NCBI RefSeq assembly: GCF_003386235.1
Contig: NZ_QRDZ01000001.1
Span: 310,001 to 374,000 of the forward strand
Direction: 5' to 3'
Length of the DNA stretch: 64,000 nt
DNA from: Cohnella phaseoli
Lineage (GTDB): Bacteria > Bacillota > Bacilli > Paenibacillales > Paenibacillaceae
This document shows, piece after piece, positions 25,432-33,786 of this stretch (the stretch's first letter is position 1; every line of letters starts with the position of its first letter). The notes under the pieces were generated by a model that did no database searches, was not told where the DNA came from, and saw only the letters and a program-made list of their open reading frames with translations. The translations under genes and the position numbers were made by a program.

Positions 25432-25485
25432 TTGACAAATGCTTTATAAACGGTCATTATGATATTATCAAATTGATCATATCAA
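25432..25485 (+). promoter_or_regulatory. Promoter and palindromic operator of the NAD-salvage Nudix regulator
   Basis: TTGACA (25432-25437) with CATTAT (25455-25460) at 17-base spacing. The -10 region runs into an inverted repeat with outer arms TGATAT (25460-25465) and ATATCA (25479-25484) and the 11-mer ATATTATCAAA at 25462-25472. The same 11-mer recurs in front of the nicotinamidase gene. Confidence 0.5.
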
Positions 25486-25504
25486 GAGAGGCAGGTGCGT
25501 TGCG

Positions 25505-26284
25505 TTGAACGCCGCTATCGAGGACGAGAATGCGTCCAACTATTCGACCGCTCGCTACCGTACTCCGGACGGCGCGCCTGCCGACATCGTCATCTTTACG
25601 ATCACTTCCTCCTCGCGCAATCAGACGAAGAAGTCGCTGCCTATCCGCGAGCTGCAGGTGCTGTTGATCCAGAGGAAGAAGTGGCCCTTCGAGGGATGCT
25701 GGGCATTGCCGGGGGGCTTCTGCAACGAGGACGAGTCGGTCTACGAATGTGCGAAGCGCGAGCTGGAAGAAGAGACGGGCGTAGGGGAGATACATCTCGA
25801 GTACTTTAATGTGTACAGCGAACCGGGAAGGGATCCGCGAGGGTGGATGATCTCTCACGCCTTCTTCGCTCTGGTGAACGAATCGCGGCTGATCAACCGT
25901 AAGGCGGCGGACGACGCGTCCGACGTTCGGCTATTCCCGGTATCCGAGGCGCTGAAGCTGCCGCTCGCGTTCGATCATCTGAAGATCTTGCAGGATGCCG
26001 TGGAGCGCGTGCGGGATCGGATGCTGACGACGACGATCGCGAAGCAATTTCTGCCGGAGGAGTTTACGATCAGCGAGCTTTATCAAGTAATCGAGACGGT
26101 CGTGCCGGATTTTGAGGAAAAAAACTTTATTCGCAAAATTACGTCGACGCAAAGCCGAAAAGGGATACTGGAAGAGGCGATAGACGGCAGCGGGGAACGA
26201 AAGATGTCCAATCGTTATTCTCAGCGATCCGCTCAATTGTACCGGTTTACGGACAGTCAGCCGAAGCTGTCCATCTATGGCTGA
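25505..26284 (+). CDS. NrtR-like Nudix-type regulator of NAD metabolism
   Basis: 259 residues from a TTG start. A Nudix domain contains the box GX5EX7REUXEEXGU (GFCNEDESVYECAKRELEEE, then TGV). The C-terminal winged-helix region ends with ISELYQVIETVVPDFEEKNF and an RKITSTQSRKG stretch, as in NrtR-type proteins. NrtR regulators are known to sense ADP-ribose and repress NAD biosynthesis genes. The following two genes are nicotinamidase and nicotinate phosphoribosyltransferase, and ATATTATCAAA motifs precede both transcription units. Whether the Nudix domain still hydrolyses is open. Confidence 0.82.
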   Translation: MNAAIEDENASNYSTARYRTPDGAPADIVIFTITSSSRNQTKKSLPIRELQVLLIQRKKWPFEGCWALPGGFCNEDESVYECAKRELEEETGVGEIHLEYFNVYSEPGRDPRGWMISHAFFALVNESRLINRKAADDASDVRLFPVSEALKLPLAFDHLKILQDAVERVRDRMLTTTIAKQFLPEEFTISELYQVIETVVPDFEEKNFIRKITSTQSRKGILEEAIDGSGERKMSNRYSQRSAQLYRFTDSQPKLSIYG

Positions 26285-26386
26285 GGGCGCCGAACGGCGC
26301 CTCGGCCGACGGGCTACATGAGTTGAACAATGCGTCCTCTCTTTGGGGGTGCCGCAAGCAGCCTAATCTGCGTCTTTTTGCTTCCT

Positions 26387-26414
26387 TTGATATTGTCCAT
26401 TTAATATTATCAAA
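26387..26414 (+). promoter_or_regulatory. Probable NrtR-type operator upstream of the nicotinamidase gene
   Basis: Inverted arms TTTGATA and TATCAAA span this segment, the right one within ATATTATCAAA (26404-26414). That 11-mer is identical to 25462-25472 in front of the Nudix regulator gene. Confidence 0.5.
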
Positions 26415-26437
26415 ATAAAACTTTAGGGGATGAGCCT

Positions 26438-26980
26438 ATGAAAGCTTTGATCGTAATCGATTATACGGTAGATTTTGTCGTCGGCAAGCTTCCGGTTGGC
26501 GAGCCGGGGGTGGAGATTGAGATTCGGGTGTGCGAGCTTGCGCGGCGTTTTGCGGAGCAGGGGGATTGGGTCGTAATGGCGGTCGACCTGCACGAGGAAG
26601 GGGATGCGTTCCACCCCGAAACTCGACTGTTCCCTCCCCATAACCTTCGAGGAACGGACGGCCGACGGCTGTACGGCAAGCTGGACGAATGGTTTGCAGA
26701 GGCGGAAGGAGCCGTCTACTGGATGGATAAGACGAGATACAGCGCCTTCTGCGGAACGGATCTGGAGCTGAGGCTGCGCGAGAGAGGCGTCGACGAAATT
26801 CATCTGATCGGCGTCTGCACCGACATTTGCGTGCTGCACACGGCCGTGGATGCTTACAACAAAGGCTTTCGCACCGTCGTCCATGCCGATGCGGTCGCCA
26901 GCTTTAACCCGCAAGGCCACGAGTGGGCGCTCGGACATTTTGAGAACGTGCTTGGCGCCGAAGTCGTGCGGGACTACTGA
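26438..26980 (+). CDS. pncA: Nicotinamidase (isochorismatase-like hydrolase)
   Basis: 180 residues, isochorismatase-like fold. The catalytic triad is recognisable: Asp in LIVIDYTVDF near residue 8, Lys in WMDKTRYSAF, and Cys in LIGVCTDICVLHTA, with a metal-binding DLH segment between. The enzyme should deamidate nicotinamide to nicotinate, which the next gene product uses. It lies 29 bases upstream of pncB and under a motif shared with the Nudix regulator. Other members of the superfamily cannot be excluded by sequence alone, but the context is strong. Confidence 0.88.
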   Translation: MKALIVIDYTVDFVVGKLPVGEPGVEIEIRVCELARRFAEQGDWVVMAVDLHEEGDAFHPETRLFPPHNLRGTDGRRLYGKLDEWFAEAEGAVYWMDKTRYSAFCGTDLELRLRERGVDEIHLIGVCTDICVLHTAVDAYNKGFRTVVHADAVASFNPQGHEWALGHFENVLGAEVVRDY

Positions 26981-27009
26981 CATCCAGGAATAATAAAGGA
27001 GCTGCAGCC

Positions 27010-28455
27010 ATGAGCGAGCCGAATTTGACGCTTCACACGGATAAATATCAGATCAATATGATGTACGCGCATTGGAAGCGAGGAACGCAGAACGACCGGG
27101 CCGTATTCGAGGTTTACTTCCGCAAGCTGCCGTTCGGCAATGGCTATGCGGTGTTCGCCGGACTGGAGCGAATGATCGGTTACTTGAGCAAGCTGTCTTT
27201 TGGCGAGGAGGAGCTTCGCTATTTGCAGACGCAGGAGGAAGGCTACGACGAGGCTTTCTTCGACGAGCTGCGCAGCTTCAAGTTTAACGGCAGCATCGAC
27301 GCGGTTCCGGAAGGGACGCTCGTATTTCCGAACGTGCCGCTTGTGCGCGTAGAGGCACGGGTGTTCGAGGCCCAACTGATCGAGACGGCGCTGCTCAACT
27401 TCGTGAATTATCAGACGTTGATCGCCACGAAGGCGTCGCGGGTTAAGCAAGTAGCGCCGAACGAGCTGCTGCTCGAATTCGGCACGAGGCGGGCACAGGA
27501 GGCGGACGCCGCGATCTGGGGGGCGAGAGCCGCTTATATTGCCGGCTTCCATGCGACGTCGAACCTGCGCGCCGGATTGCGATTCGGCATTCCGACCGCA
27601 GGCACGCATGCGCACGCTTGGGTTCAAGGTCACGACAGCGAGGAGGCGGCATTCCGCGATTACGCCGAAGCTCTGCCCGATCATGTCACATTACTGGTCG
27701 ATACTTACGATACGCTGAAGAGCGGAGTTCCCAACGCTATTCGTATCGCGCAAGAGCTGCAGGAGCGGGGCAAGCGTCTGAAAGGCATTCGTCTGGACAG
27801 CGGCGACTTGGCCTACTTGTCCAAGCGAGCGAGAGAGATGCTGGACGAGGCGGGCTTCCCGGACGTGAAGATCGTCGCGTCTAACGATCTGGACGAGAAT
27901 CTGATCGCCGAGCTGAAAGCGCAAGGCGCGAGAATCGACAGCTGGGGAGTGGGAACGCAGCTCATTACCGCATTTGATCAGCCTGCATTGGGCGGAGTCT
28001 ACAAGCTGGTGGCGAGAGAGCACGAGGGAGCCATGGAGCCGGTTATCAAAATCTCCGGAAACCTGGAAAAAATTTCGAATCCCGGCGTGAAAGAGGCTTA
28101 TCGCATCGTGAACGCGGACAACGGCATGGCGGAAGCCGATTACGTGACGCTGCCCGGGGATAAGGACATTGCCGAGGGAAGGCCGCTCCGGCTGATCGAT
28201 CCGCTCCATCCTCACCGGATCAAGCGGGTTGATCGCTATCGGGCGATTCCGCTGCTGCAGCCCGTCTACGCGAAGGGCAAGCTGGTCTATGGCCTGCCGA
28301 AGCTGGACGACATTCGCGACGAACACGTCAAGCAGCTCGCATTATTTTGGCCCGAACACCTTCGCAAGCTGAATCCGGAACCGTACCGGGTCAATTACAG
28401 TCCGGCCGTGCTGGAGCTCAAAGCCGAGCTGATCCGCAAGCATTTATCGGAATAA
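27010..28455 (+). CDS. pncB: Nicotinate phosphoribosyltransferase
   Basis: 481 residues, usual length for the bacterial enzyme. It begins with the typical LTLHTDKYQINMMYAHWKRG block; later GTRRAQEADAAIWGARAAYI and GIRLDSGDLAYLSKRAREML form the phosphoribosyl pyrophosphate and substrate site. It converts nicotinate and PRPP to nicotinate mononucleotide in NAD salvage, partner of the nicotinamidase just upstream. AAAGGAG lies seven bases before the ATG. Likely one operon with pncA, under the Nudix regulator. Confidence 0.95.
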   Translation: MSEPNLTLHTDKYQINMMYAHWKRGTQNDRAVFEVYFRKLPFGNGYAVFAGLERMIGYLSKLSFGEEELRYLQTQEEGYDEAFFDELRSFKFNGSIDAVPEGTLVFPNVPLVRVEARVFEAQLIETALLNFVNYQTLIATKASRVKQVAPNELLLEFGTRRAQEADAAIWGARAAYIAGFHATSNLRAGLRFGIPTAGTHAHAWVQGHDSEEAAFRDYAEALPDHVTLLVDTYDTLKSGVPNAIRIAQELQERGKRLKGIRLDSGDLAYLSKRAREMLDEAGFPDVKIVASNDLDENLIAELKAQGARIDSWGVGTQLITAFDQPALGGVYKLVAREHEGAMEPVIKISGNLEKISNPGVKEAYRIVNADNGMAEADYVTLPGDKDIAEGRPLRLIDPLHPHRIKRVDRYRAIPLLQPVYAKGKLVYGLPKLDDIRDEHVKQLALFWPEHLRKLNPEPYRVNYSPAVLELKAELIRKHLSE

Positions 28456-28553
28456 GGCGCGGAGCCGTCCCATTCGGACGCCAGCCTGCTCTTCATTGCT
28501 TCAACCTACTATAAAATGATAGACTACTTAAAAAGCTGCGGCCCAGGTCCGCC

Positions 28554-29414
28554 ATGAAAGCAGGAAGCGTATTGAGCAAAATCAAGATAGTTACGGACTC
28601 GACCGTCGATCTGTCCAGCAGCGATTTGCGCGAGCATGGGATCGAGGTCGTTCCGCTATCGATCAGCATCGGCGGCGCGACTTATTTGGATAGAGTGAAT
28701 ATCAGCCCGACAGAATTTATCGAGAAAATGCAGGCGTCCCCCGAGCTTCCGAAGAGCTCGCAGCCGCCTGCGGGAGCATTTCTGGAATTATACGACCGTC
28801 TTGGCAGCGACGGCAGCGAGATTTTGTCGATTCATATGACCGGGGAGATGAGCGGAACCGTCCGTTCGGCCGAGATGGGGGCGGACATGTCGGAGGCGAA
28901 CGTCACCGTCGTCGATTCCCGCTACATTTCGAAAGCGCTCGGTTTTCAAGTCGTCGAAGCGGCCGAGATGGCCAAAGCCGGCAAAAGCGTGAGCGAGATC
29001 GTGGAACGGCTGGACCGAATCCGTCGCAACACGCGGCTGTTCGTCGTCGTGGACACGCTCGACAATCTGGTCAAGGGCGGTCGAATCGGCAAAGGAAAAG
29101 CGTGGATCGGGTCGCTGCTGAAGATCAAAATCATCGCCAGCCTCGATGGAGGCGAATATACGCCCGTCGCCAAAGTTCGAACCAAGGCGCAGATCGTCGA
29201 ATACTTGGCGAAGCAGTTCGCCGACGATGTCAAGGGCAAGGTGATCCGGGGAGTCGGCCTCGTTCATGCCGCCGGGCACGAATTGGCTTCCAAGCTGAAA
29301 GAAACGATCGTCGAGATGACGGGCTACGACAAAATCGGCATTGAGGATACGACGCCGATTATCAGCACGCACACGGGCGTTGGCGCAATCGGATTTATGT
29401 ATTACTGCGAGTAG
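28554..29414 (+). CDS. DegV family fatty-acid-binding protein
   Basis: 286 residues. DegV fold signatures: KIKIVTDSTVDLSSSDL at the N-terminus, SSQPPAGAFLELYDRL, LSIHMTGEMSGTVRSAEMG with the Ser/Thr that bind a fatty-acid carboxylate, and NLVKGGRIGKGKAWIGSLL. Relatives present fatty acids to the FakA kinase; no fakA is nearby. TTG 28572, preceded by AGGAAG, would give the usual short N-terminus and is a good alternative start. TATAAA at 28510-28515 could be its -10 element. Confidence 0.9.
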   Translation: MKAGSVLSKIKIVTDSTVDLSSSDLREHGIEVVPLSISIGGATYLDRVNISPTEFIEKMQASPELPKSSQPPAGAFLELYDRLGSDGSEILSIHMTGEMSGTVRSAEMGADMSEANVTVVDSRYISKALGFQVVEAAEMAKAGKSVSEIVERLDRIRRNTRLFVVVDTLDNLVKGGRIGKGKAWIGSLLKIKIIASLDGGEYTPVAKVRTKAQIVEYLAKQFADDVKGKVIRGVGLVHAAGHELASKLKETIVEMTGYDKIGIEDTTPIISTHTGVGAIGFMYYCE

Positions 29415-29440
29415 CTCGGAATGCGCTTCGGCAATAATGG

Positions 29441-29470
29441 TTGCATTCCCCTGCTTCCCCGGGCTATAAT
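29441..29470 (+). promoter_or_regulatory. Promoter of the B12 riboswitch and operon
   Basis: TTGCAT (29441-29446), 18 bases, TATAAT (29465-29470). The predicted transcript begins about 35 bases before the riboswitch P1 helix. Confidence 0.65.
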
Positions 29471-29511
29471 TCCAAGTGATTGGTAGCTTGCGGCAATTGA
29501 ATAGACTCTAA

Positions 29512-29681
29512 ATCTTAAGGTGCCCGATGCGGAAATCGCAACGGGTTAAAAGGGAAGCCGGTGCAAGTCCGGCACGGTCCCGCCACTGTGAAATAGGGAC
29601 GGCCTCGATATGCCACTGTCCGATCGGACGGGAAGGCGGGGCGCGTCGCGAACCTATAAGTCAGGAGACCTGCCTTAAGAT
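29512..29681 (+). ncRNA. Adenosylcobalamin riboswitch
   Basis: The closing P1 helix is perfect: ATCTTAAGG (29512-29520) with CCTTAAGAT (29673-29681). Inside are the conserved core GCCGGTGCAAGTCCGGCAC near 29555 with CCCGCCACTGT, and the B12 box AAGTCAGGAGACCTGCC at 29658-29674. Adenosylcobalamin binding is known to close this fold and reduce downstream expression. A terminator hairpin follows at 29770, so control is probably by transcription termination. Confidence 0.96.
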
Positions 29682-29769
29682 GCAGCAGACGAAATCCTTC
29701 GCGGATAAGGATACGGCTCACTCGGGAATGCATCACGTTCTTATGCGTATCGATTTCCCTGTTTGCTGA

Positions 29770-29804
29770 CCCTCTCTCCGGATTTATGCGCAGAGAGGGT
29801 TTTT
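29770..29804 (+). terminator. Riboswitch-controlled terminator
   Basis: CCCTCTCT (29770-29777) pairs with AGAGAGGG (29792-29799), then TTTTT. It lies between the cobalamin riboswitch and btuF, as expected for premature termination in the ligand-bound state. Confidence 0.85.
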
Positions 29805-29866
29805 CGTGTCAGTCGTTCAATCGGTCAAGCTCCTCTTAAATAGAAATCGGGGAGAGATGGATTGTA

Positions 29867-30889
29867 ATGGAGAACAAACGGATATGGAGTAAAATGGGAT
29901 TGTGGCTGGCGGCAGCCCTGCTGGTGCTGGGTCTTGCCGCATGCGGCAGCAACGAGGACAAGTCGAGTCCGTCGCCTTCCGCTACCGAATCGGCTTCGCC
30001 AAGCGCTTCGGCCTCGCCGGAGTCGTCGCCTTCCGCGTCGAGCTCCGAGGAAACAGCCGCTTCGTCCGAGACGGTATATCCGCTGACGCTGAAGGACAGC
30101 ACGGGAACGGACGTCGTGTTCGAACAAGCGCCCGAGCGGGTCGTTACGCTCGCACCTTCCGAGACTGAAGTGATGTTCGCGATCGGAAGCGGAGCGAAGG
30201 TTGTCGCGGTAGACAACTACAGCGATTATCCGGAGGAAGCGCAGTCGCTCGAGAAGGTCGGCGACATCAACACGAATCTGGAAGCTTTGCTTGCCGCGAA
30301 GCCTGACGTTGTGCTGGCGCATAGCGGGATGCAGGCAAACGTAATCGAGGAATTGCGCAAGCTGAACGTCAAAGTGTTCGCGTCCGATCCGAAGACGCTG
30401 GAGCAGGTAATGGAGAAGATAGGCACGGTCGGGCAAATCATGAACGCTCAGGAAGGCGCGGCTCAAGTGGTCGCAACGATGAAGGACGAGCTGAAGCGGG
30501 TAACCGACGCTCTGCAAGGCGTTGCCGCCAAGAAGGTTTATATGGAATTTTCGCCCGGCTGGACAGTGGGCAGCGGCGAATATATGGATGAGATACTGAC
30601 GCTTGCCGGCGGAGACAACGTGTCCAAGGAGAAGAGCGGCTGGTTCGAGGTCGATCCGGAAGCGGTCATCAAGTCGAATCCGGAAGTCATTCTTTACGCG
30701 CTTAACCCGAACTACGATCTCGGCATTCTGCAGGCGATCAAGGACCGTCCGGGCTTTGACGCAATCGACGCTGTGAAAAACAATCGGATGTTCGCTGTGG
30801 ACGACAACTCGATCAGCCGCGTCGGCCCGCGTCTGACGAAGGTGCTGTACGATATGGCGAAAGCGATCCATCCCGACAAGGTGAAATAG
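29867..30889 (+). CDS. btuF: BtuF-type vitamin B12 ABC importer binding lipoprotein
   Basis: 340 residues. Lipoprotein signal with lipobox LAAC (Cys near 26), a Ser/Pro/Ala-rich tether to about residue 70, then a helical-backbone (class III) binding protein: PERVVTLAPSETEVMFAIGS, KPDVVLAHSGMQ. First gene after the cobalamin riboswitch and directly followed by the FecCD-type permease and ATPase, so cobalamin or cobinamide is the substrate. GGGGAGAG lies ten bases upstream of the ATG. Confidence 0.92.
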   Translation: MENKRIWSKMGLWLAAALLVLGLAACGSNEDKSSPSPSATESASPSASASPESSPSASSSEETAASSETVYPLTLKDSTGTDVVFEQAPERVVTLAPSETEVMFAIGSGAKVVAVDNYSDYPEEAQSLEKVGDINTNLEALLAAKPDVVLAHSGMQANVIEELRKLNVKVFASDPKTLEQVMEKIGTVGQIMNAQEGAAQVVATMKDELKRVTDALQGVAAKKVYMEFSPGWTVGSGEYMDEILTLAGGDNVSKEKSGWFEVDPEAVIKSNPEVILYALNPNYDLGILQAIKDRPGFDAIDAVKNNRMFAVDDNSISRVGPRLTKVLYDMAKAIHPDKVK

Positions 30890-30890
30890 G

Positions 30891-31949
30891 ATGCGCGGCA
30901 AATTAACGATCTATATGGGAGGAGCCCTTGCGCTCCTCCTTTGTTCGATTATATTGAGTCTCTCCTTTGGCGGCGCGAGCGTGCCGATCGGCAAAGTATG
31001 GAGCATCCTGCTTCATCATATTCCGTACGCGAGCGAACTGCTGGGTCTGTCTCCCGTCGCGGCGGGCGCGGCCGATCCGGACGAGACGATCATTATGAAG
31101 GTTCGCTTATCGCGGGTCGTGCTGGCCGTGCTCGTCGGAGCGGCGCTCGCGCTGGCCGGGGCGGGCTTCCAGGGCGTGCTTCGCAATCCGCTGGCCGACC
31201 CGTATACGCTCGGCGTGGCGACGGGCTCTTCGGTAGGAGCGGCGCTGCTGATTTCGTTCGGCCTGCAGGTGTGGATCGGCCAATGGACGATTCCGGCGGT
31301 ATCGTTTCTGACCGGCTTATGCACTTTATTTATCGTTTTGCGTCTGGCCTACCACAAAGGCAGAATGGAGCTGGAGACGCTGATTTTGTCCGGCGTCGTC
31401 GTACAGGCTTTTTTCGGATCAATGGTATCGTTCATGGTGTCGCTCTCGAAAAATACGATAAACGAGATCGTCTTCTGGATGATGGGGAGCTTGTCGATGC
31501 GCGGCTGGAATCATTCCTTGATCGTTCTTCCCTACGTCATCCTCGGTGCTATCGTGCTGATCTCGCTGAGCCGGGAGCTTAATCTGTTCGCGCTCGGAGA
31601 GAGGCAGGCCATGCATCTGGGCGTTAACGTGCAGCGGACAAAGCTGATTGTGCTGATCGTCTCTACGCTGATGACGGCGGCGGCGGTCTCGGTATCCGGC
31701 GTCATCGGCTTCGTCGGCTTGGTCGTGCCCCATCTCGTGCGGCTGGTCGTCGGACCGGACAACCGGATCGTCGTCCCCCTGTCGGCGGTCATCGGCGGCG
31801 TTTACGTGCTCGGGTCGGATACGATCGCTCGGCTGGCGCTCAGCCCTAAGGAAATTCCGCTGGGCGTCGTGACGGCGTTTATCGGCGCTCCCTTTTTCGC
31901 TTATTTGCTGTGGAAAAGGAAAACGAAGGGCGGGGAGGCGAGAGCATGA
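30891..31949 (+). CDS. btuC: BtuC-type FecCD family permease
   Basis: 352 residues with about ten membrane helices. FecCD landmarks: RLSRVVLAVLVGAALALAGA, FQGVLRNPLADPYTLGVATG and VIGFVGLVVPHLVRLVVGPD, the last near the ATPase-contacting helices. The ATG is one base after the btuF stop codon. It forms the homodimeric B12 channel. An insert near residues 40-65 (SELLGLSPVAAGAADPDETI) is longer than in Escherichia coli BtuC. Confidence 0.93.
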   Translation: MRGKLTIYMGGALALLLCSIILSLSFGGASVPIGKVWSILLHHIPYASELLGLSPVAAGAADPDETIIMKVRLSRVVLAVLVGAALALAGAGFQGVLRNPLADPYTLGVATGSSVGAALLISFGLQVWIGQWTIPAVSFLTGLCTLFIVLRLAYHKGRMELETLILSGVVVQAFFGSMVSFMVSLSKNTINEIVFWMMGSLSMRGWNHSLIVLPYVILGAIVLISLSRELNLFALGERQAMHLGVNVQRTKLIVLIVSTLMTAAAVSVSGVIGFVGLVVPHLVRLVVGPDNRIVVPLSAVIGGVYVLGSDTIARLALSPKEIPLGVVTAFIGAPFFAYLLWKRKTKGGEARA

Positions 31950-32728
31950 TCGAGGCCAAAGCGCTCGATTTTCGGATCGGCGGAACGGATATTTTGCGCG
32001 GAGTGGACATTTGCGTAAGCAAAGGACAATTTTTTGGCATTATCGGCCCGAACGGGAGCGGCAAATCGACGTTGCTTAAGCTGTTGTCGGGGATCGAGCG
32101 GCCGCTGGCGGGAACAGTCGAGTTTGCGGGACGAGATCTGAACGCTTATCCCCGCAAAGAGCTGGCCAGATTGCTGGCCGTTCTGCAGCAGGATGCGCTG
32201 CCGCCGCTCGGCTACACCGTTCGCGAGGTCGTCGAGATGGGGCGCTACCCGTATCAGAGCTGGCTCGGCAGCGAGAAGGAGGATCCGGCGCAGCTCATCG
32301 ACAAGGTGATGGAGCAGCTCGATCTGAAGAGGCTGTCGTCGCGGCAGGTCGCCGAGCTGAGCGGGGGCGAGCGGCAGCGGGCGGCGCTGGCCAAGACGCT
32401 TGTTCAGGAGCCGGGTGTTCTAATGCTGGACGAGCCGACGACGTTCCTGGATATCGGTTTTCAGCTACAGATGATGGATTATGTTCGCGAGTGGCAGCGG
32501 GACAACGGGCTAACGGTCGTAGCGGTGCTGCACGATCTGAATTTGGCCGCGCAATATTGCGACAGGCTGCTCGTTCTCCACGGCGGCCGAGTGGCCGCCG
32601 TAGGCGCGCCTGCGGAGGTGCTGGTTCCAGAGCTGGTGGAAGAGGTATACGGCACGATGCCGATCGTGCTTCCGCACCCGGACAACGGCGTGCCGCAAAT
32701 TTTGTTGAGAGGGAGATTGGACGGATGA
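31946..32728 (+). CDS. btuD: BtuD-type ABC transporter ATPase
   Basis: 260 residues. Walker A GPNGSGKST near residue 36, Q-loop QQDALPPLGYT, signature LSGGERQRAALAKTL, Walker B VLMLDEPTTFLD and the H-loop in VAVLHDLNLAAQYCDRL. The start at 31946 is set by GGGGAGG seven bases upstream and by the ATGA overlap with btuC. It energises BtuFC. It is the only importer in the window with its own ATPase. Confidence 0.95.
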   Translation: MIEAKALDFRIGGTDILRGVDICVSKGQFFGIIGPNGSGKSTLLKLLSGIERPLAGTVEFAGRDLNAYPRKELARLLAVLQQDALPPLGYTVREVVEMGRYPYQSWLGSEKEDPAQLIDKVMEQLDLKRLSSRQVAELSGGERQRAALAKTLVQEPGVLMLDEPTTFLDIGFQLQMMDYVREWQRDNGLTVVAVLHDLNLAAQYCDRLLVLHGGRVAAVGAPAEVLVPELVEEVYGTMPIVLPHPDNGVPQILLRGRLDG

Positions 32729-33786
32729 CGAACATGGCGAACGAAATCCGGGAGATCGCGGAGCGCATTCTTCCGCTTGACGAAGAGGCGATGCGGGCGG
32801 CGCAGGCGCGATTGGACAGCCTGACGAAGCCTCCGGGCAGTCTGGGCAAGCTAGAGGCGGCGGCTGCGCAGGCGGCCGGCGTTACCGGCGAAGCGATGCC
32901 GGATCTGTCGCGCAAAGCCGTTATCGTGATGGCGGGAGACCATGGCGTCTGCGAGGAGGGCGTCAGCGCCTTCCCGGCGGAGGTGACGCCGCAGATGGTG
33001 CTGAATTTTCTGAGCGGCGGGGCCGCGGTGAACGTGCTGGCGCGTCACGCCGGAGCGGACGTCGTCTGCGTGGACGTGGGCGTGAACGCCGACTTGTCGC
33101 ATCCCCGGCTCATATCCCGCAAAATTCGCCGAGGAACGGCGAATATGGCACGCGGGCCTGCGATGTCGCGGGAAGAGGCGATTGCGGCGATCCGCGTCGG
33201 GTACGACGTTGTCGCCGAGCTGGCCGAAGCCGGCACGCGGGTGTTCGCGACCGGAGAGATGGGAATCGGCAATACGACGCCTAGCGCGGCGATTCTAATC
33301 GCTCTCGGCGGCCTGACGCCGGAGCAAGCGGTCGGGCGCGGCACCGGCATCGACGACGAGCGACTGCTGCACAAGCAGCGCGTCGTCGAGCGGGCGCTGG
33401 CGGTCAACGGCGCCGATCCGGCCGATCCGCTCGACGTGCTCGCCAAGCTGGGCGGGCTCGAGATCGCGGGCCTCGTCGGCGTCATTCTGGGTGCGGCGGC
33501 CCATCGTTCGCTTGTCGTCGTCGACGGCTTTATATCGTCGGCCGCCGCCTTAGTCGCCGCCAGACTCGCCCCGGCTTGTACGCCTTACATGCTTGCTTCT
33601 CATTTGTCCTTGGAACAGGGACATCGGAGCATGCTGGAGACGATCGGGCTGTCGCCGATGATTCATATGGATATGAGGCTGGGAGAGGGCACCGGCGCGG
33701 TGCTCGCTTTTCATTTCCTCGACGCCGCCGCGAATATTATGCGCGAGATGGCGACGTTCGAGAGTGCGGGAGTGTCGCAGGGATGA
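32725..33786 (+). CDS. cobT: Nicotinate-nucleotide--dimethylbenzimidazole phosphoribosyltransferase
   Basis: 353 residues, normal length. The start is the ATGA overlap with btuD. CobT features: LTKPPGSLGKLE near the N-terminus, VMAGDHGVCEEGVSAFP, TGEMGIGNTTPSAAILIALG, and the catalytic Glu in MRLGEGTGAVLAF near the C-terminus. It activates the lower-ligand base as alpha-ribazole phosphate for nucleotide loop assembly, used by CobS further down the operon. Confidence 0.95.
   Translation: MTNMANEIREIAERILPLDEEAMRAAQARLDSLTKPPGSLGKLEAAAAQAAGVTGEAMPDLSRKAVIVMAGDHGVCEEGVSAFPAEVTPQMVLNFLSGGAAVNVLARHAGADVVCVDVGVNADLSHPRLISRKIRRGTANMARGPAMSREEAIAAIRVGYDVVAELAEAGTRVFATGEMGIGNTTPSAAILIALGGLTPEQAVGRGTGIDDERLLHKQRVVERALAVNGADPADPLDVLAKLGGLEIAGLVGVILGAAAHRSLVVVDGFISSAAALVAARLAPACTPYMLASHLSLEQGHRSMLETIGLSPMIHMDMRLGEGTGAVLAFHFLDAAANIMREMATFESAGVSQG

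Noticed and set aside
29825..30901. 358-codon minus-strand frame opposite btuF
   Set aside because: Low-complexity, Arg/His-rich composition typical of an antisense shadow; the plus-strand lipoprotein is clear.
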